Notes under the pieces: model-generated
What the model was told of the DNA's origin: nothing
What the model saw: only the letters and a program-made list of their open reading frames with translations
Database searches by the model: none
Assembly: GCF_001870735.1 (NCBI RefSeq)
Contig: NZ_MORL01000009.1
Span: forward strand, 1-64,000
Reading direction: 5' to 3'
Source: Arsenicibacter rosenii
GTDB lineage: Bacteria; Bacteroidota; Bacteroidia; Cytophagales; Spirosomataceae
DNA: 64,000 nucleotides
Part shown: piece after piece, positions 34,672-43,033 of the stretch
How the letters are laid out: each line of letters begins with the position of its first letter
How positions within the stretch are numbered: the first letter of the stretch is position 1
Translations under genes and position numbers: made by a program

Positions 34672-36102
34672 CTATGCCGGGCTATTGGTCAATTCTTTTG
34701 CAAAGGCCACCAGTTTGCCTTCTTCAAATGGCGCTCCCAGCACCTGAATACCTATCGGGAGCCCCGCTTCATCCGTACCATTGGGTACGGCAATCGCCGG
34801 ATAACCGACAACATTAGCCTGCACCGTAAAAATATCGGCCAGATACATTTGCAGCGGATCGGCGGTCTTTTCGCCCAACCGGAAAGCCGGAGAAGGTGTC
34901 GTCGGTGATACTAAAAAGTCATATTTGGTAAATAACTCCTCAGTTTCTTCACGGATTAATCGCCGCACCTGTTGTGCTTTGGTATAATACGCATCGTAGT
35001 AGCTGGCACTCAGTGCGAAGGTACCCAACAGAATTCGCCGGCGGACTTCAGCCCCGAAGCCTTCCGTACGGCTTTGTTTGTAGAGTGCGATCAGGTCTGT
35101 TACGCCCTGTGCGCGGTGGCCATAGCGCACACCGTCGAACCGTGAGAGGTTCGAGCTGGCCTCGGCTGTTGTCAGGATATAGTACGTTGGTAACAGATGC
35201 GGAAGGTTTTTCAGCTCAACCGGCTCAACGATGTGGCCTGCCGCCCGTAGCGCATCCAGTTTTTGCCGGGTAGCCTTACGGATCGATTCGTCAACGCCTT
35301 CGCTGTCGACGCCGTCTTTCAGATAGGCGATCCGCAGAGGCCGGTCTGGTAAAGTAGCACTGGCATAGGCAGACACCGGTTTGGCCGACACGGTACTGTC
35401 ATAGGCATCAGCGCCGGCCATTACTTCGAGCAACAGGGCTGCATCGTGCGGAGTATTGGCAATGGGTCCGATACAATCAAACGAAGAAGCATAGGCAATT
35501 AAACCCCAGCGGCTGATCCGGCCATAAGTTGGTTTCAGCCCTACGACACCGCAGAAGGCGGCCGGCTGACGGACAGAACCGCCGGTATCGGAACCAATCG
35601 AGGCAAGGCACAACCCTGCCTGTACGGCAACTGCCGACCCTCCCGATGACCCCCCGGGCACACGCTCCGGATCGGCCGCATTACGTACCGGCCCGAACGC
35701 CGAACTTTCGTTGGATGAACCCATGGCAAATTCATCGCAGTTTTGCCGGCCAATAACAATTACGTCCTCGGCGAGCAACCGCTGAACAGCCGTTCCGGTA
35801 AACTGAGCCGTGAAGCCATCCAGAATAGCACTACCGGCCCGGACAGCATGATCCTGGTAGCAGAGTACATCTTTGAGACCGATCACCATACCAAAAAGTT
35901 TGCCGGTCGGCTCACCGGCGGCAGCTTTGCGGTCTAAGGCATCGGCCCGTTGACGGGCTTCTTCGGCATACACCTCCGTAAAGGCATTCAGATGCCCGAA
36001 TTCATGAATACGATCAAGGTATTGGTCAACCAATTGGCGGCACGTTAAGGTGCCACGCTGTAAATCGGCCTGAACGGCGGTAAAGGAGCGGTAAATGGTC
36101 AC
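34672..36102 (-). CDS. gatA: Asp-tRNA(Asn)/Glu-tRNA(Gln) amidotransferase subunit A
   Basis: Glutaminase subunit of the GatCAB complex, which amidates mischarged Glu-tRNA(Gln) and Asp-tRNA(Asn). Amidase-signature family with the Ser-Ser-Lys triad: Lys in GLKDVLCYQ (about residue 76), and serines in PGGSSGGSAVAVQAGL and SIGSDTGGSVRQPAAF (about 150-180), followed by VGLKPTYGRISRWGL. 476 residues, cytoplasmic, usual length. The start is a GTG at 36102 with no in-frame ATG near. Only 14 bp separate it from the large palindrome at 36117-36178. Confidence 0.95.
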   Translation of the reverse strand: MTIYRSFTAVQADLQRGTLTCRQLVDQYLDRIHEFGHLNAFTEVYAEEARQRADALDRKAAAGEPTGKLFGMVIGLKDVLCYQDHAVRAGSAILDGFTAQFTGTAVQRLLAEDVIVIGRQNCDEFAMGSSNESSAFGPVRNAADPERVPGGSSGGSAVAVQAGLCLASIGSDTGGSVRQPAAFCGVVGLKPTYGRISRWGLIAYASSFDCIGPIANTPHDAALLLEVMAGADAYDSTVSAKPVSAYASATLPDRPLRIAYLKDGVDSEGVDESIRKATRQKLDALRAAGHIVEPVELKNLPHLLPTYYILTTAEASSNLSRFDGVRYGHRAQGVTDLIALYKQSRTEGFGAEVRRRILLGTFALSASYYDAYYTKAQQVRRLIREETEELFTKYDFLVSPTTPSPAFRLGEKTADPLQMYLADIFTVQANVVGYPAIAVPNGTDEAGLPIGIQVLGAPFEEGKLVAFAKELTNSPA

Positions 36103-36116
36103 GGTATAATAATGAC

Positions 36117-36178
36117 CGTAGGGTTAGCGTCCTACGCTACGGAGCATAGGCTACATAGCGTAGGACGCTAACCCTACG
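36117..36178. repeat. 62-bp palindromic element, 23-bp perfect stem
   Basis: Positions 36117-36139 and 36156-36178 are perfect reverse complements around a 16-nt loop. The arms contain GGGTTAGCGTCCTACGC. It lies between tatA and gatA, both on the minus strand. Its regular, GC-balanced stem without a T-tract looks more like a dispersed palindromic repeat (REP or MITE type) than a plain terminator, though it may also stop tatA transcription. Confidence 0.85.
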
Positions 36179-36199
36179 ATAAATGAGCATTAGGTTAAT

Positions 36200-36400
36200 T
36201 TATTTCGATTCTTTCAGGCCGTCTTCGATGTTATCACGGACTTCCTTAGTAGCATCTTTAAATTCACGAATGCCACGACCAAGGCCACGCGCCAGTTCCG
36301 GCAGTTTTTTTGCGCCAAAGAACAGCAACAGTGCCAGGAAAATTAATAACATTTCCTGCCCACCCAGACCCATAAAAGCTAAGATCGATGCGAAAGTCAT
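36200..36400 (-). CDS. tatA: Sec-independent translocase protein TatA
   Basis: 66-residue single-span membrane protein of the twin-arginine translocation pore. One N-terminal hydrophobic helix (MLLIFLALLLFFGAKKLPELARGLG) with the typical FGAKKLPELA hinge, followed by an amphipathic helix and an acidic/basic tail (DATKEVRDNIEDGLKESK). Length and motif fit TatA/TatE. No tatB or tatC in the window; in Bacteroidota tatC often lies apart. Confidence 0.94.
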   Translation of the reverse strand: MTFASILAFMGLGGQEMLLIFLALLLFFGAKKLPELARGLGRGIREFKDATKEVRDNIEDGLKESK

Positions 36401-36511
36401 ATTCGTTTCGGATTATAATGTATGCAAAAATATAAAAGTAATTTGTAATACTCTATTAAAACACGGTGAAAATAGTTAACTACTCACTGACCCTCACCGG
36501 TTACCGGAATT

Positions 36512-36955
36512 CTACCCGATAGGGATGATTTCCTTCTTGTTAACGGCCTGAGTGGTCTCCCAGGCGCGGAATTTCTCGATATCATCCCGGATCGCACTGA
36601 TCAGCCAGACCACCAGTGCAATGTCATCGGTGATTCCTACAATCGGGAGCAGATCCGGTATGAAATCAATGGGTGAAACGAAATAAATCAACACGGCAAT
36701 TACCCGGATTAATGTTTTCCAGGGAATCTCGCGATATTGACCCGATGCATATGACTTCAGCATGCGGCTCAGCAAGCCGATGTGCTCACGGAATACCTGC
36801 ATCTTGTCGCCGGTCAGCCCGCCGCTCTTCTGCAGGGCCTCACGAATCAGGTTTAACAGACTGCTACTGTTCCGGGCATAGCGAACGGCTTTGGAGTTTG
36901 CCTGCCGGAAGAAAATCGAACTTAGAACACGTTTTAAGAGTGAATCCTTAGCCAT
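36512..36955 (-). CDS. YkvA family (DUF1232) membrane protein
   Basis: 147-residue protein with the DUF1232 signature IRVIAVLIYFVSPIDFIPDLLPIVGITDDIALVVWL at about residues 86-122. In this family the SPIDFIPD block links two hydrophobic segments. The N-terminal half is polar and helical. Function unknown. It lies 111 bp upstream of tatA on the same strand and may or may not share its transcript. Confidence 0.88.
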   Translation of the reverse strand: MAKDSLLKRVLSSIFFRQANSKAVRYARNSSSLLNLIREALQKSGGLTGDKMQVFREHIGLLSRMLKSYASGQYREIPWKTLIRVIAVLIYFVSPIDFIPDLLPIVGITDDIALVVWLISAIRDDIEKFRAWETTQAVNKKEIIPIG

Positions 36956-37120
36956 GACTTAATATACGTTTATCTGTAGGATGGTGGATTTGATGATTGG
37001 TTTAACAATCAGTCAAGCGTATAACAAATTTTGTTCGCATTTATTTCAAAAACCGAGTGAGTTGTCCATTAAATTTATGCCGGTGTCTATAGTCATTAAC
37101 CAAAGAATATGAGCAAGGCG

Positions 37121-37152
37121 TTGGTTTCAAAAAAACTACACTCGTATTTTTG
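37121..37152 (+). promoter_or_regulatory. Bacteroidota-type promoter of mdh
   Basis: TATTTTTG at 37145-37152 matches the TAnnTTTG -7 box. TTGG at 37121-37124 lies about 20 bp upstream and can serve as the -33 element. Transcription would start near 37158, giving a leader of about 30 nt before the mdh ATG. Inferred by pattern only. Confidence 0.55.
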
Positions 37153-37187
37153 CCCTGATCTTTTTCATTCTCTTAATCCGATTTTAT

Positions 37188-38129
37188 ATGAAAATTACCG
37201 TAGTAGGTGCCGGAGCCGTTGGTGCAACCTGTGCTGATAATATTGCCCGCCGTGAGTTAGCCGAAGAAGTAGTGCTGCTTGACATCAAAGAAGGACTTAG
37301 TGAAGGCAAGGCGCTGGATATGTTCCAGACGGCGGCCCTTTGTGGTTTCGATACGAAAATTGTTGGCTCTACAAACGATTACTCAAAAACAGCCGGTTCT
37401 GATGTAGTTGTGATTACATCCGGGCTACCGCGTAAACCGGGTATGACCCGTGAAGAACTGATCGGTACAAATGCCAACATCGTTAAGGGGGTGACCGAGA
37501 ACATCCTGAAATATTCACCAGATACCATCATCATTATCGTATCGAACCCGATGGATACGATGACGTATCTGTCGCTGAAGACATCAGGCCTGTCTAAAAA
37601 CCGGATCATTGGTATGGGGGGCATTCTTGACTCGGCCCGCTTCAAGACCTACTTATCGCTGGCAATGGATTGCCCGCCGAACGACATTCACGGTACGGTA
37701 GTTGGCGGCCACGGTGATACAACAATGATTCCGTTAACCCGTCTGGCAACGCGCAACGGCGTACCGGTAAGTCAGTTCCTGGACGCCGAAACGCTGCAGA
37801 AAGTGGCTGCTGATACAATGGTTGGCGGCGCAACACTGACGAAGCTGATCGGCACATCGGCCTGGTATGCTCCGGGTGCGGCAGTAGCGGCATTGGTCGA
37901 AAGCATTGTCCGCGACCAAAAACACATTTTCCCTTGCTGTGTATCGCTTGACGGCGAATACGGGCAGTCAGACATTTGTCTTGGTGTACCGGTCGTGATC
38001 GGCCGCAGCGGCTGGGAGCAGATCATTGATTACAAGCTCAATGAAGAGGAGCAGGCGGCTTTTAACAAATCGGCGGATGCCGTCCGTAGTATGAACAGTG
38101 TATTGAGCACGCTTGATCTGGGGATCTAA
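37188..38129 (+). CDS. mdh: Malate dehydrogenase
   Basis: NAD-dependent interconversion of malate and oxaloacetate in the TCA cycle. NAD site VVGAGAVGATCADNIA at the N-terminus. The specificity loop SGLPRKPGMTREEL has arginines for malate, where lactate dehydrogenases have Gln. The catalytic His is in VVGGHGDTTMIPL, and IVSNPMDTMTYL is conserved. 313 residues, LDH-like MDH type common in Bacteroidota. It is monocistronic: a promoter box precedes it and a strong terminator follows. Confidence 0.96.
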   Translation: MKITVVGAGAVGATCADNIARRELAEEVVLLDIKEGLSEGKALDMFQTAALCGFDTKIVGSTNDYSKTAGSDVVVITSGLPRKPGMTREELIGTNANIVKGVTENILKYSPDTIIIIVSNPMDTMTYLSLKTSGLSKNRIIGMGGILDSARFKTYLSLAMDCPPNDIHGTVVGGHGDTTMIPLTRLATRNGVPVSQFLDAETLQKVAADTMVGGATLTKLIGTSAWYAPGAAVAALVESIVRDQKHIFPCCVSLDGEYGQSDICLGVPVVIGRSGWEQIIDYKLNEEEQAAFNKSADAVRSMNSVLSTLDLGI

Positions 38130-38151
38130 GGTCCGCATTTATACTGATTCT

Positions 38152-38193
38152 GAACGGCCCCGTCAGGTATATCTGACGGGGCCGTTCCTGTTT
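38152..38193 (+). terminator. Intrinsic terminator of mdh
   Basis: Perfect 15-bp stem (38152-38166 with 38173-38187), GC-rich with loop GTATAT, followed by CTGTTT. It starts 22 bp after the mdh stop codon. Confidence 0.9.
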
Positions 38194-38338
38194 AAATACA
38201 ATTTTACACTTCAGCCCACCTTTTTGTCCATTCATCACTAAAAACCTACTTTCCAACACATTACTCTATATAGGACAAGCTTTTCCGCATTACTTTTACA
38301 ACATCAAACAACAACGAATATAAAAAAACAACAATACG

Positions 38339-38683
38339 ATGAAAACGTTAATGACTATTTTTGCGCTTGGTACAGCCGGTTTATTTGGCATTTATGCCAT
38401 CGGACAATCTGAATCAAACGCTCCGGCAACAAAAGCCAAAACAATTGAACAACAGCTTGCAGAAACGGTTTCACCGGCTTTACTGGAAAAAATGAACGAA
38501 GATGACCTGATTATACGTTTTCACGTAGACGCAGACAAACAAATTGCGCGTGTTAATGTTAAAGGTAAAAATCCGGCCGTGAATGCACAACTGATGCAGG
38601 AACTGAAAGGAAAGGCATTGACTGGTAAGGGGATAGATACTGAATCGACATACGAAGCACGTTTTCGGCTGAAAACTGCATAA
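38339..38683 (+). CDS. Small exported protein of unknown function
   Basis: 114 residues, family not recognised. An N-terminal hydrophobic stretch (LMTIFALGTAGLFGIYAIG) is a signal peptide or anchor. The rest is a small mixed domain (EQQLAETVSPALLEKMNEDDLIIRFHVDADKQIARVNVKG) whose beta-strand and helix pattern suggests a compact periplasmic fold. The start ATG follows an A-rich leader (AAAACAACAATACG) without Shine-Dalgarno. It stands alone between two terminators. A signalling or envelope role cannot be decided. Confidence 0.78.
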   Translation: MKTLMTIFALGTAGLFGIYAIGQSESNAPATKAKTIEQQLAETVSPALLEKMNEDDLIIRFHVDADKQIARVNVKGKNPAVNAQLMQELKGKALTGKGIDTESTYEARFRLKTA

Positions 38684-38753
38684 AATAAAGACTTTTGGCG
38701 TTAAAGAGCCAGATACATACTTTTTTAAGTAAGGGTTAAATTGGGTTAAGGGG

Positions 38754-38790
38754 AAAGCATTTGGTCGGGGATGACTAAATGCTTTTTTGT
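38754..38790. terminator. Terminator between the small exported protein gene and mreD
   Basis: Hairpin of AAAGCATTTGGTC (38754-38766) with GACTAAATGCTTT (38773-38785) and one G-T pair, followed on the plus strand by a T-run (GCTTTTTTGTTTT). It serves the plus-strand gene and may also stop minus-strand mre transcription, which ends at 38792. Confidence 0.75.
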
Positions 38791-38791
38791 T

Positions 38792-39298
38792 TTAGTTGCG
38801 TGTGAAAAACTGAATCAGTACAATGCAGATGGTCGTAAAAAGAGTACTGGCGGCAATCCGGATCAACGTTGGTACCAAAAGTGTAAGGCTGCTGGCTTCA
38901 ATCGTAAATAAAGTGGTATGATGAATAAGTGCCAGCAGGATTGTATAACGGAAGAATTTGTTAAACCCTAACTCGTTCAGCGATAACACCTGACGTTGTT
39001 CCTGTCCCGGTAAATCGACCTGGGTTCGCAAAATAAGCGGCCGCACATAAGCAATAAGCACCGTTGCCGCTGCGTGCATTCCGAGTGTATTGTAAAATGT
39101 ATCAACAATAACCCCCGTAAAGAAACTGATTAGCAGAAAAGCCGAACGATTAATCTGTGGCGGCAGCAGCAGAATGCCGGCGATGTAGACAAAGCAAAAC
39201 GCGTAATCAAATAAAACGACATTCCGCAAAATGAGAATCTGCAGAAGCAGGTAGAGCAAAAAGAGAAATACAAGATTAGTGATTTCGCGGAGCGTCAT
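38792..39298 (-). CDS. mreD: Rod shape-determining protein MreD
   Basis: Polytopic inner-membrane protein of the cell-elongation complex with MreB and MreC. 168 residues with five or six hydrophobic segments (LVFLFLLYLLLQILILRNV, FCFVYIAGILLLPP, LLISFFTGVIVDTFYNTLGMHAAATVLIAY). The GVIVDxFYxxLGMHA block is characteristic of the Bacteroidota MreD. The start is set at MTLREITNLV; a start at 39325 would add nine residues. It is the third gene of mreB-mreC-mreD, all on the minus strand. Confidence 0.9.
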   Translation of the reverse strand: MTLREITNLVFLFLLYLLLQILILRNVVLFDYAFCFVYIAGILLLPPQINRSAFLLISFFTGVIVDTFYNTLGMHAAATVLIAYVRPLILRTQVDLPGQEQRQVLSLNELGFNKFFRYTILLALIHHTTLFTIEASSLTLLVPTLIRIAASTLFTTICIVLIQFFTRN

Positions 39299-39347
39299 TG
39301 TCGTTATCAGGCAGCGAATCATCATCCGGAGACCGGATCAGGATGCA

Positions 39348-40184
39348 CTATTTTTCATTTTCAATTTGTTTTTCAAGCTGTTCCTGTTCCTGGCGCAACT
39401 TATTGTTCACTACATAAACAAAAGACAAGTTGCTGAAATTTGTCGACAGGTCAATCGTAATATCGTGAAACGTCATATTGGGCTGCACGCCGATTGTCCG
39501 GACACGACCAACCAGAATACCCGGCGGAAACACTGAGTTGTGTTCGGAGGTCACGACAGAGTCGCCCTTGTAGACCGGCTTATAGCGCGAAATATCCAGT
39601 AATTTCATCTGATGCGGATCCACACCATCCCATTTTGCCGTACCAATATCAGCCGCACGAATTAACTTCGACGACACACGGAACTCTGAGTGCAGAATGG
39701 ATGTCACGACCGAAAAGTTGGCACTACACAGCTTTACACGGCCAACAACGCCGGTCGGCGAAATGACCCCCATACCCGGCTGGATGCCGTCATCAGTCCC
39801 TTTATCAATGGTGATATAGTTATTGGCATACTGGGTCGTATTGTTCGTCACTTTAGCGACCTTATACGCAAACCGGTTTGCAAAGACCGTATCAGCCTGG
39901 TAGGCGGTGGGCGCTACCGGATGCCCCTGCTGTAGCCGGGTCAGTTCCTCGTGCAGCTTACGGTTTTCCGCCGCCAGTTCGGCATTGACATCCCGCAAAC
40001 GGGTGTATGCCTGCACACTGTTCGACCAGGTCAGCATCTGTGCCGCATACGCATTGGAGGTATTGAAGAAGCTGGCACTCCAATAGTTGTTGGTGTTGAT
40101 GATGAAGTAAAAGCAGATCACTTCAAGCAACAAAAACAGAATAAAATTGCGGCTTCTGACGATAAACTCGACTAATTCTCCCAT
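39348..40184 (-). CDS. mreC: Rod shape-determining protein MreC
   Basis: Periplasmic scaffold of the elongasome. One N-terminal membrane segment (FILFLLLEVICFYFII), a coiled coil at about residues 55-90 (DVNAELAAENRKLHEELTRLQ), then the beta-barrel domain with ITIDKGTDDGIQPGMGVISPTGVVGRV, typical of MreC, and a second barrel ending near residue 260. The C-terminus is a Glu/Lys/Gln-rich helix. 278 residues. It lies between mreB and mreD. Confidence 0.94.
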   Translation of the reverse strand: MGELVEFIVRSRNFILFLLLEVICFYFIINTNNYWSASFFNTSNAYAAQMLTWSNSVQAYTRLRDVNAELAAENRKLHEELTRLQQGHPVAPTAYQADTVFANRFAYKVAKVTNNTTQYANNYITIDKGTDDGIQPGMGVISPTGVVGRVKLCSANFSVVTSILHSEFRVSSKLIRAADIGTAKWDGVDPHQMKLLDISRYKPVYKGDSVVTSEHNSVFPPGILVGRVRTIGVQPNMTFHDITIDLSTNFSNLSFVYVVNNKLRQEQEQLEKQIENEK

Positions 40185-40283
40185 TGACTAGTCAAATGGA
40201 TAACAACTGATGGGCAATGGCGACAAACGGATAAACGCGTCTGCGACCATTGCCCATGACAATTATTTCTGATACCGTTAAAA

Positions 40284-41309
40284 TTAGCTGATCAGTACTG
40301 ATTTATACAAATCCAGGTTTTTGATCACTTCGCCTGTCCCTTTTACAACGGCCTTAAGCGGATCATCAGCAACGTGGATCGGCAGTTTTGTTTTGGCTGC
40401 CAGTCGTTTGTCAAGCCCATGCAACAACGCACCACCGCCTGTCAGGTGAATCCCGTTTGTGTAAATATCGGCCGAAAGTTCCGGCGGTGATACTTCCAGG
40501 GCTTTCATTACGGCTTCTTCGATTTTTGAAATCGACTTATCCAGGGCGTATGCAATCTCGCTGTAGGTAACCTTAATTTCTTTCGGAATACCGGTCATCA
40601 AGTCACGGCCACGGATTTCGTAATCAGCCGGCGGATTGTCCAGTTCCGGCAAGGCAGAGCCAACTTCAATCTTAATCTGTTCTGCAGAACGCTCACCGAT
40701 CAACAGGTTGTGTTCACGGCGCATGTAATCTACAATATCACGGGTGAACACGTCACCGGCAATCCGGATCGACTGTTCACAAACGATGCCAGAAAGGGCA
40801 ATAACGGCGATTTCGGTGGTTCCCCCCCCGATGTCTACAATCATTGTTCCGTTTGGCTGGGTAATATCGATGCCAATACCGATAGCCGCCGCAATTGGCT
40901 CGTGTACCATGTACACCTCTTTTGCCCCGGCATGTTCAGCAGAGTCCTTAACGGCCCGCTTTTCTACTTCGGTAATGCCTGATGGGATACAGATAACCAT
41001 CCGATGCGACGGCGAAAACAGTTTTCCACCCGAGTCAATCATTTTGATAAGCCCCCGGATCATCAATTCGGCAGCCGTAAAGTCAGCGATTACGCCATCT
41101 TTCAGCGGACGGATTGTTTTTATGTTTTCATTCGTTTTTTCGTGCATCTGCATCGCCTTATGGCCAATGGCCAGTACTTTACCACTGGCTTTATCCATAG
41201 CGATAATCGAAGGCTCATCCACCACAATCCGGTCCTTGTGAATAATCAAGGTATTCGCTGTACCCAGGTCAATCGCAATGTCGCTAGTTAAAAAATTGAA
41301 AATTCCCAT
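40284..41309 (-). CDS. mreB: Rod shape-determining protein MreB
   Basis: Bacterial actin that directs side-wall peptidoglycan synthesis. ATP-binding motifs of the actin fold are clear: DIAIDLGTANTLIIHKD (phosphate 1), MIVDIGGGTTEIAVIALSG (phosphate 2) and GIHLTGGGALLHGLDKRL (adenosine). 341 residues, cytoplasmic, attached to the membrane. First gene of mreBCD. A TAATTTTG box on the minus strand (41364-41357) about 50 bp upstream may be its -7 element. Confidence 0.97.
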   Translation of the reverse strand: MGIFNFLTSDIAIDLGTANTLIIHKDRIVVDEPSIIAMDKASGKVLAIGHKAMQMHEKTNENIKTIRPLKDGVIADFTAAELMIRGLIKMIDSGGKLFSPSHRMVICIPSGITEVEKRAVKDSAEHAGAKEVYMVHEPIAAAIGIGIDITQPNGTMIVDIGGGTTEIAVIALSGIVCEQSIRIAGDVFTRDIVDYMRREHNLLIGERSAEQIKIEVGSALPELDNPPADYEIRGRDLMTGIPKEIKVTYSEIAYALDKSISKIEEAVMKALEVSPPELSADIYTNGIHLTGGGALLHGLDKRLAAKTKLPIHVADDPLKAVVKGTGEVIKNLDLYKSVLIS

Positions 41310-41356
41310 TTCAGGCGTATTACAAGGCGTTTTTGCTACTTTTTTTGAAAGGTCTG

Positions 41357-41364
41357 CAAAATTA
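41357..41364 (-). promoter_or_regulatory. Candidate -7 box of the mreBCD promoter
   Basis: Read on the minus strand this is TAATTTTG, an exact TAnnTTTG match, 48 bp upstream of the mreB ATG. No good TTTG partner lies 19-20 bp further upstream, so the call is tentative. Confidence 0.4.
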
Positions 41365-41531
41365 TAGATAATTTGTATGAAAACCCCTCAGCAAATACGA
41401 CATATTTATTACTTTTTTTAGATGACAATCAGGCCATAAGTGCACAGGTCCTGCCGGTCATATTTTACAGACGCAGCCTTTTTGCGGTTAATTTTGGGTT
41501 TTGACTTCCGACTTTCGACTTTTGTAGCATT

Positions 41532-43028
41532 ATGGGAATTCGTTCGGTATTTAGTCGGCCCCTGGCACAATGGGTCGTTCAACAGCAACAGGAGTGGATG
41601 TATCAGCCTGCCGAAGCACAACAACGCTGGTTTAAAGAGCTCGTTTCGGTTGGGCGGCATACACAATTTGGTAAAGATCATCATTTTCATGACATCCGGA
41701 CCGTCGACGATTTCCGGCAGGCCGTTCCTGTCCGTGATTACGAAGACCTGAAACCATACATACAGAAAATTCTGGACGGGGCTTCGGATGTCCTCTGGAA
41801 AGGCAAGCCGCTTTATTTTGCCAAAACATCCGGTACGACATCCGGCACAAAATATATTCCGCTGACCAAAGAATCGATTCCCAATCATATTAACTCGGCG
41901 CGTGATGCTTTATTAAATTACATTCACGAAACCGGGAATAGCGCTTTTTTGGACAAAAAGCTGATTTTCCTCTCCGGGAGCCCTGAGTTAGTACAAAAAA
42001 ACGGTATTCATATCGGCCGTCTGTCGGGTATTGTGAATCACCACGTGCCGGGTATTCTGCGGACTAATCAACTGCCATCGTACGAAACCAATACCATCGA
42101 CGACTGGGAGACCAAACTGGAACGGATCATCGACGAGACCATCGACAAACCCATGTCACTGATTTCCGGGATTCCGCCGTGGGTGCAGATGTATTTCGAC
42201 CGCATCCGGGAGCGCACCGGCAAACAGATTAAAGATGTCTTTCCGGAATTCTCCCTGTTTGTGTATGGCGGCGTAAATTTCGAACCCTACCGTGCTAAAC
42301 TGTTCGAAACCATCGGCAAACGCATCGACTCAATTGAGACCTATCCTGCCTCGGAAGGTTTTATTGCCTATCAGGATACGCAAACCGAAGAAGGCCTGCT
42401 GATGCTCCTCAACAGCGGCATTTTCTTTGAGTTTATTGCGGCCGAAGATTACTTCAGCGAAAATCCCAAACGCTTAACAATAAACGAAGTAGAGCTAAAC
42501 AAAAACTACGCGGTTGTGATTAACAACAATGCCGGTTTGTGGGGCTATTCAATCGGAGATACGGTGAAGTTCGTGAGTCGTGATCCGTACCGGCTTTTGG
42601 TAACGGGGCGGATTAAACACTTTATCTCAGCCTTTGGCGAACACGTTATCGGCGAGGAAGTCGAAAAAGCCCTGCAGTATGCCATGGCCAAGCATCCGGA
42701 AACCGAAGTCGTCGAGTTTACCGTGGCGCCGATGGTTTCGCCGGCAGAAGGTCTGCCTTACCACGAGTGGCTGGTCGAATTTGCCACGCCACCACATGAT
42801 CCGGCCGCTTTTGCCGCCGATGTCGATCAGCGGCTGGTAGAGCTGAATGTCTATTACAAAGACCTCATCACAGGCAGTATCCTGAGACCACTGGTACTCA
42901 GCAGCCTGTCGCGCGGAGCATTCCAGCGCTACATGAAGGCAAAGGGTAAGCTCGGCGGTCAGAACAAAGTCCCCCGCCTGGCCAACGACCGCAATATTGC
43001 CGAAGGTTTACTGGAGGCAGGACGATAA
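41532..43028 (+). CDS. GH3 auxin-responsive-promoter family protein
   Basis: Adenylate-forming enzyme of the GH3/JAR1 family; plant members conjugate acyl acids to amino acids, and the bacterial role is unknown. Visible motifs: YFAKTSGTTSGTKYIPLT (phosphate-binding loop, about residues 95-112), VYGGVNFEPYRAKL, ETYPASEGFIAYQDTQ (adenine/acyl site), and YSIGDTVKFVSRDPYRLLVTGRIKHFISAFGEHVIGEEVE (hinge region). 498 residues, cytoplasmic. Bacteroidota commonly carry it as a housekeeping gene. It lies 5 bp before the ATPase/HNH pair. Confidence 0.93.
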   Translation: MGIRSVFSRPLAQWVVQQQQEWMYQPAEAQQRWFKELVSVGRHTQFGKDHHFHDIRTVDDFRQAVPVRDYEDLKPYIQKILDGASDVLWKGKPLYFAKTSGTTSGTKYIPLTKESIPNHINSARDALLNYIHETGNSAFLDKKLIFLSGSPELVQKNGIHIGRLSGIVNHHVPGILRTNQLPSYETNTIDDWETKLERIIDETIDKPMSLISGIPPWVQMYFDRIRERTGKQIKDVFPEFSLFVYGGVNFEPYRAKLFETIGKRIDSIETYPASEGFIAYQDTQTEEGLLMLLNSGIFFEFIAAEDYFSENPKRLTINEVELNKNYAVVINNNAGLWGYSIGDTVKFVSRDPYRLLVTGRIKHFISAFGEHVIGEEVEKALQYAMAKHPETEVVEFTVAPMVSPAEGLPYHEWLVEFATPPHDPAAFAADVDQRLVELNVYYKDLITGSILRPLVLSSLSRGAFQRYMKAKGKLGGQNKVPRLANDRNIAEGLLEAGR

Positions 43029-43033
43029 AAAAC

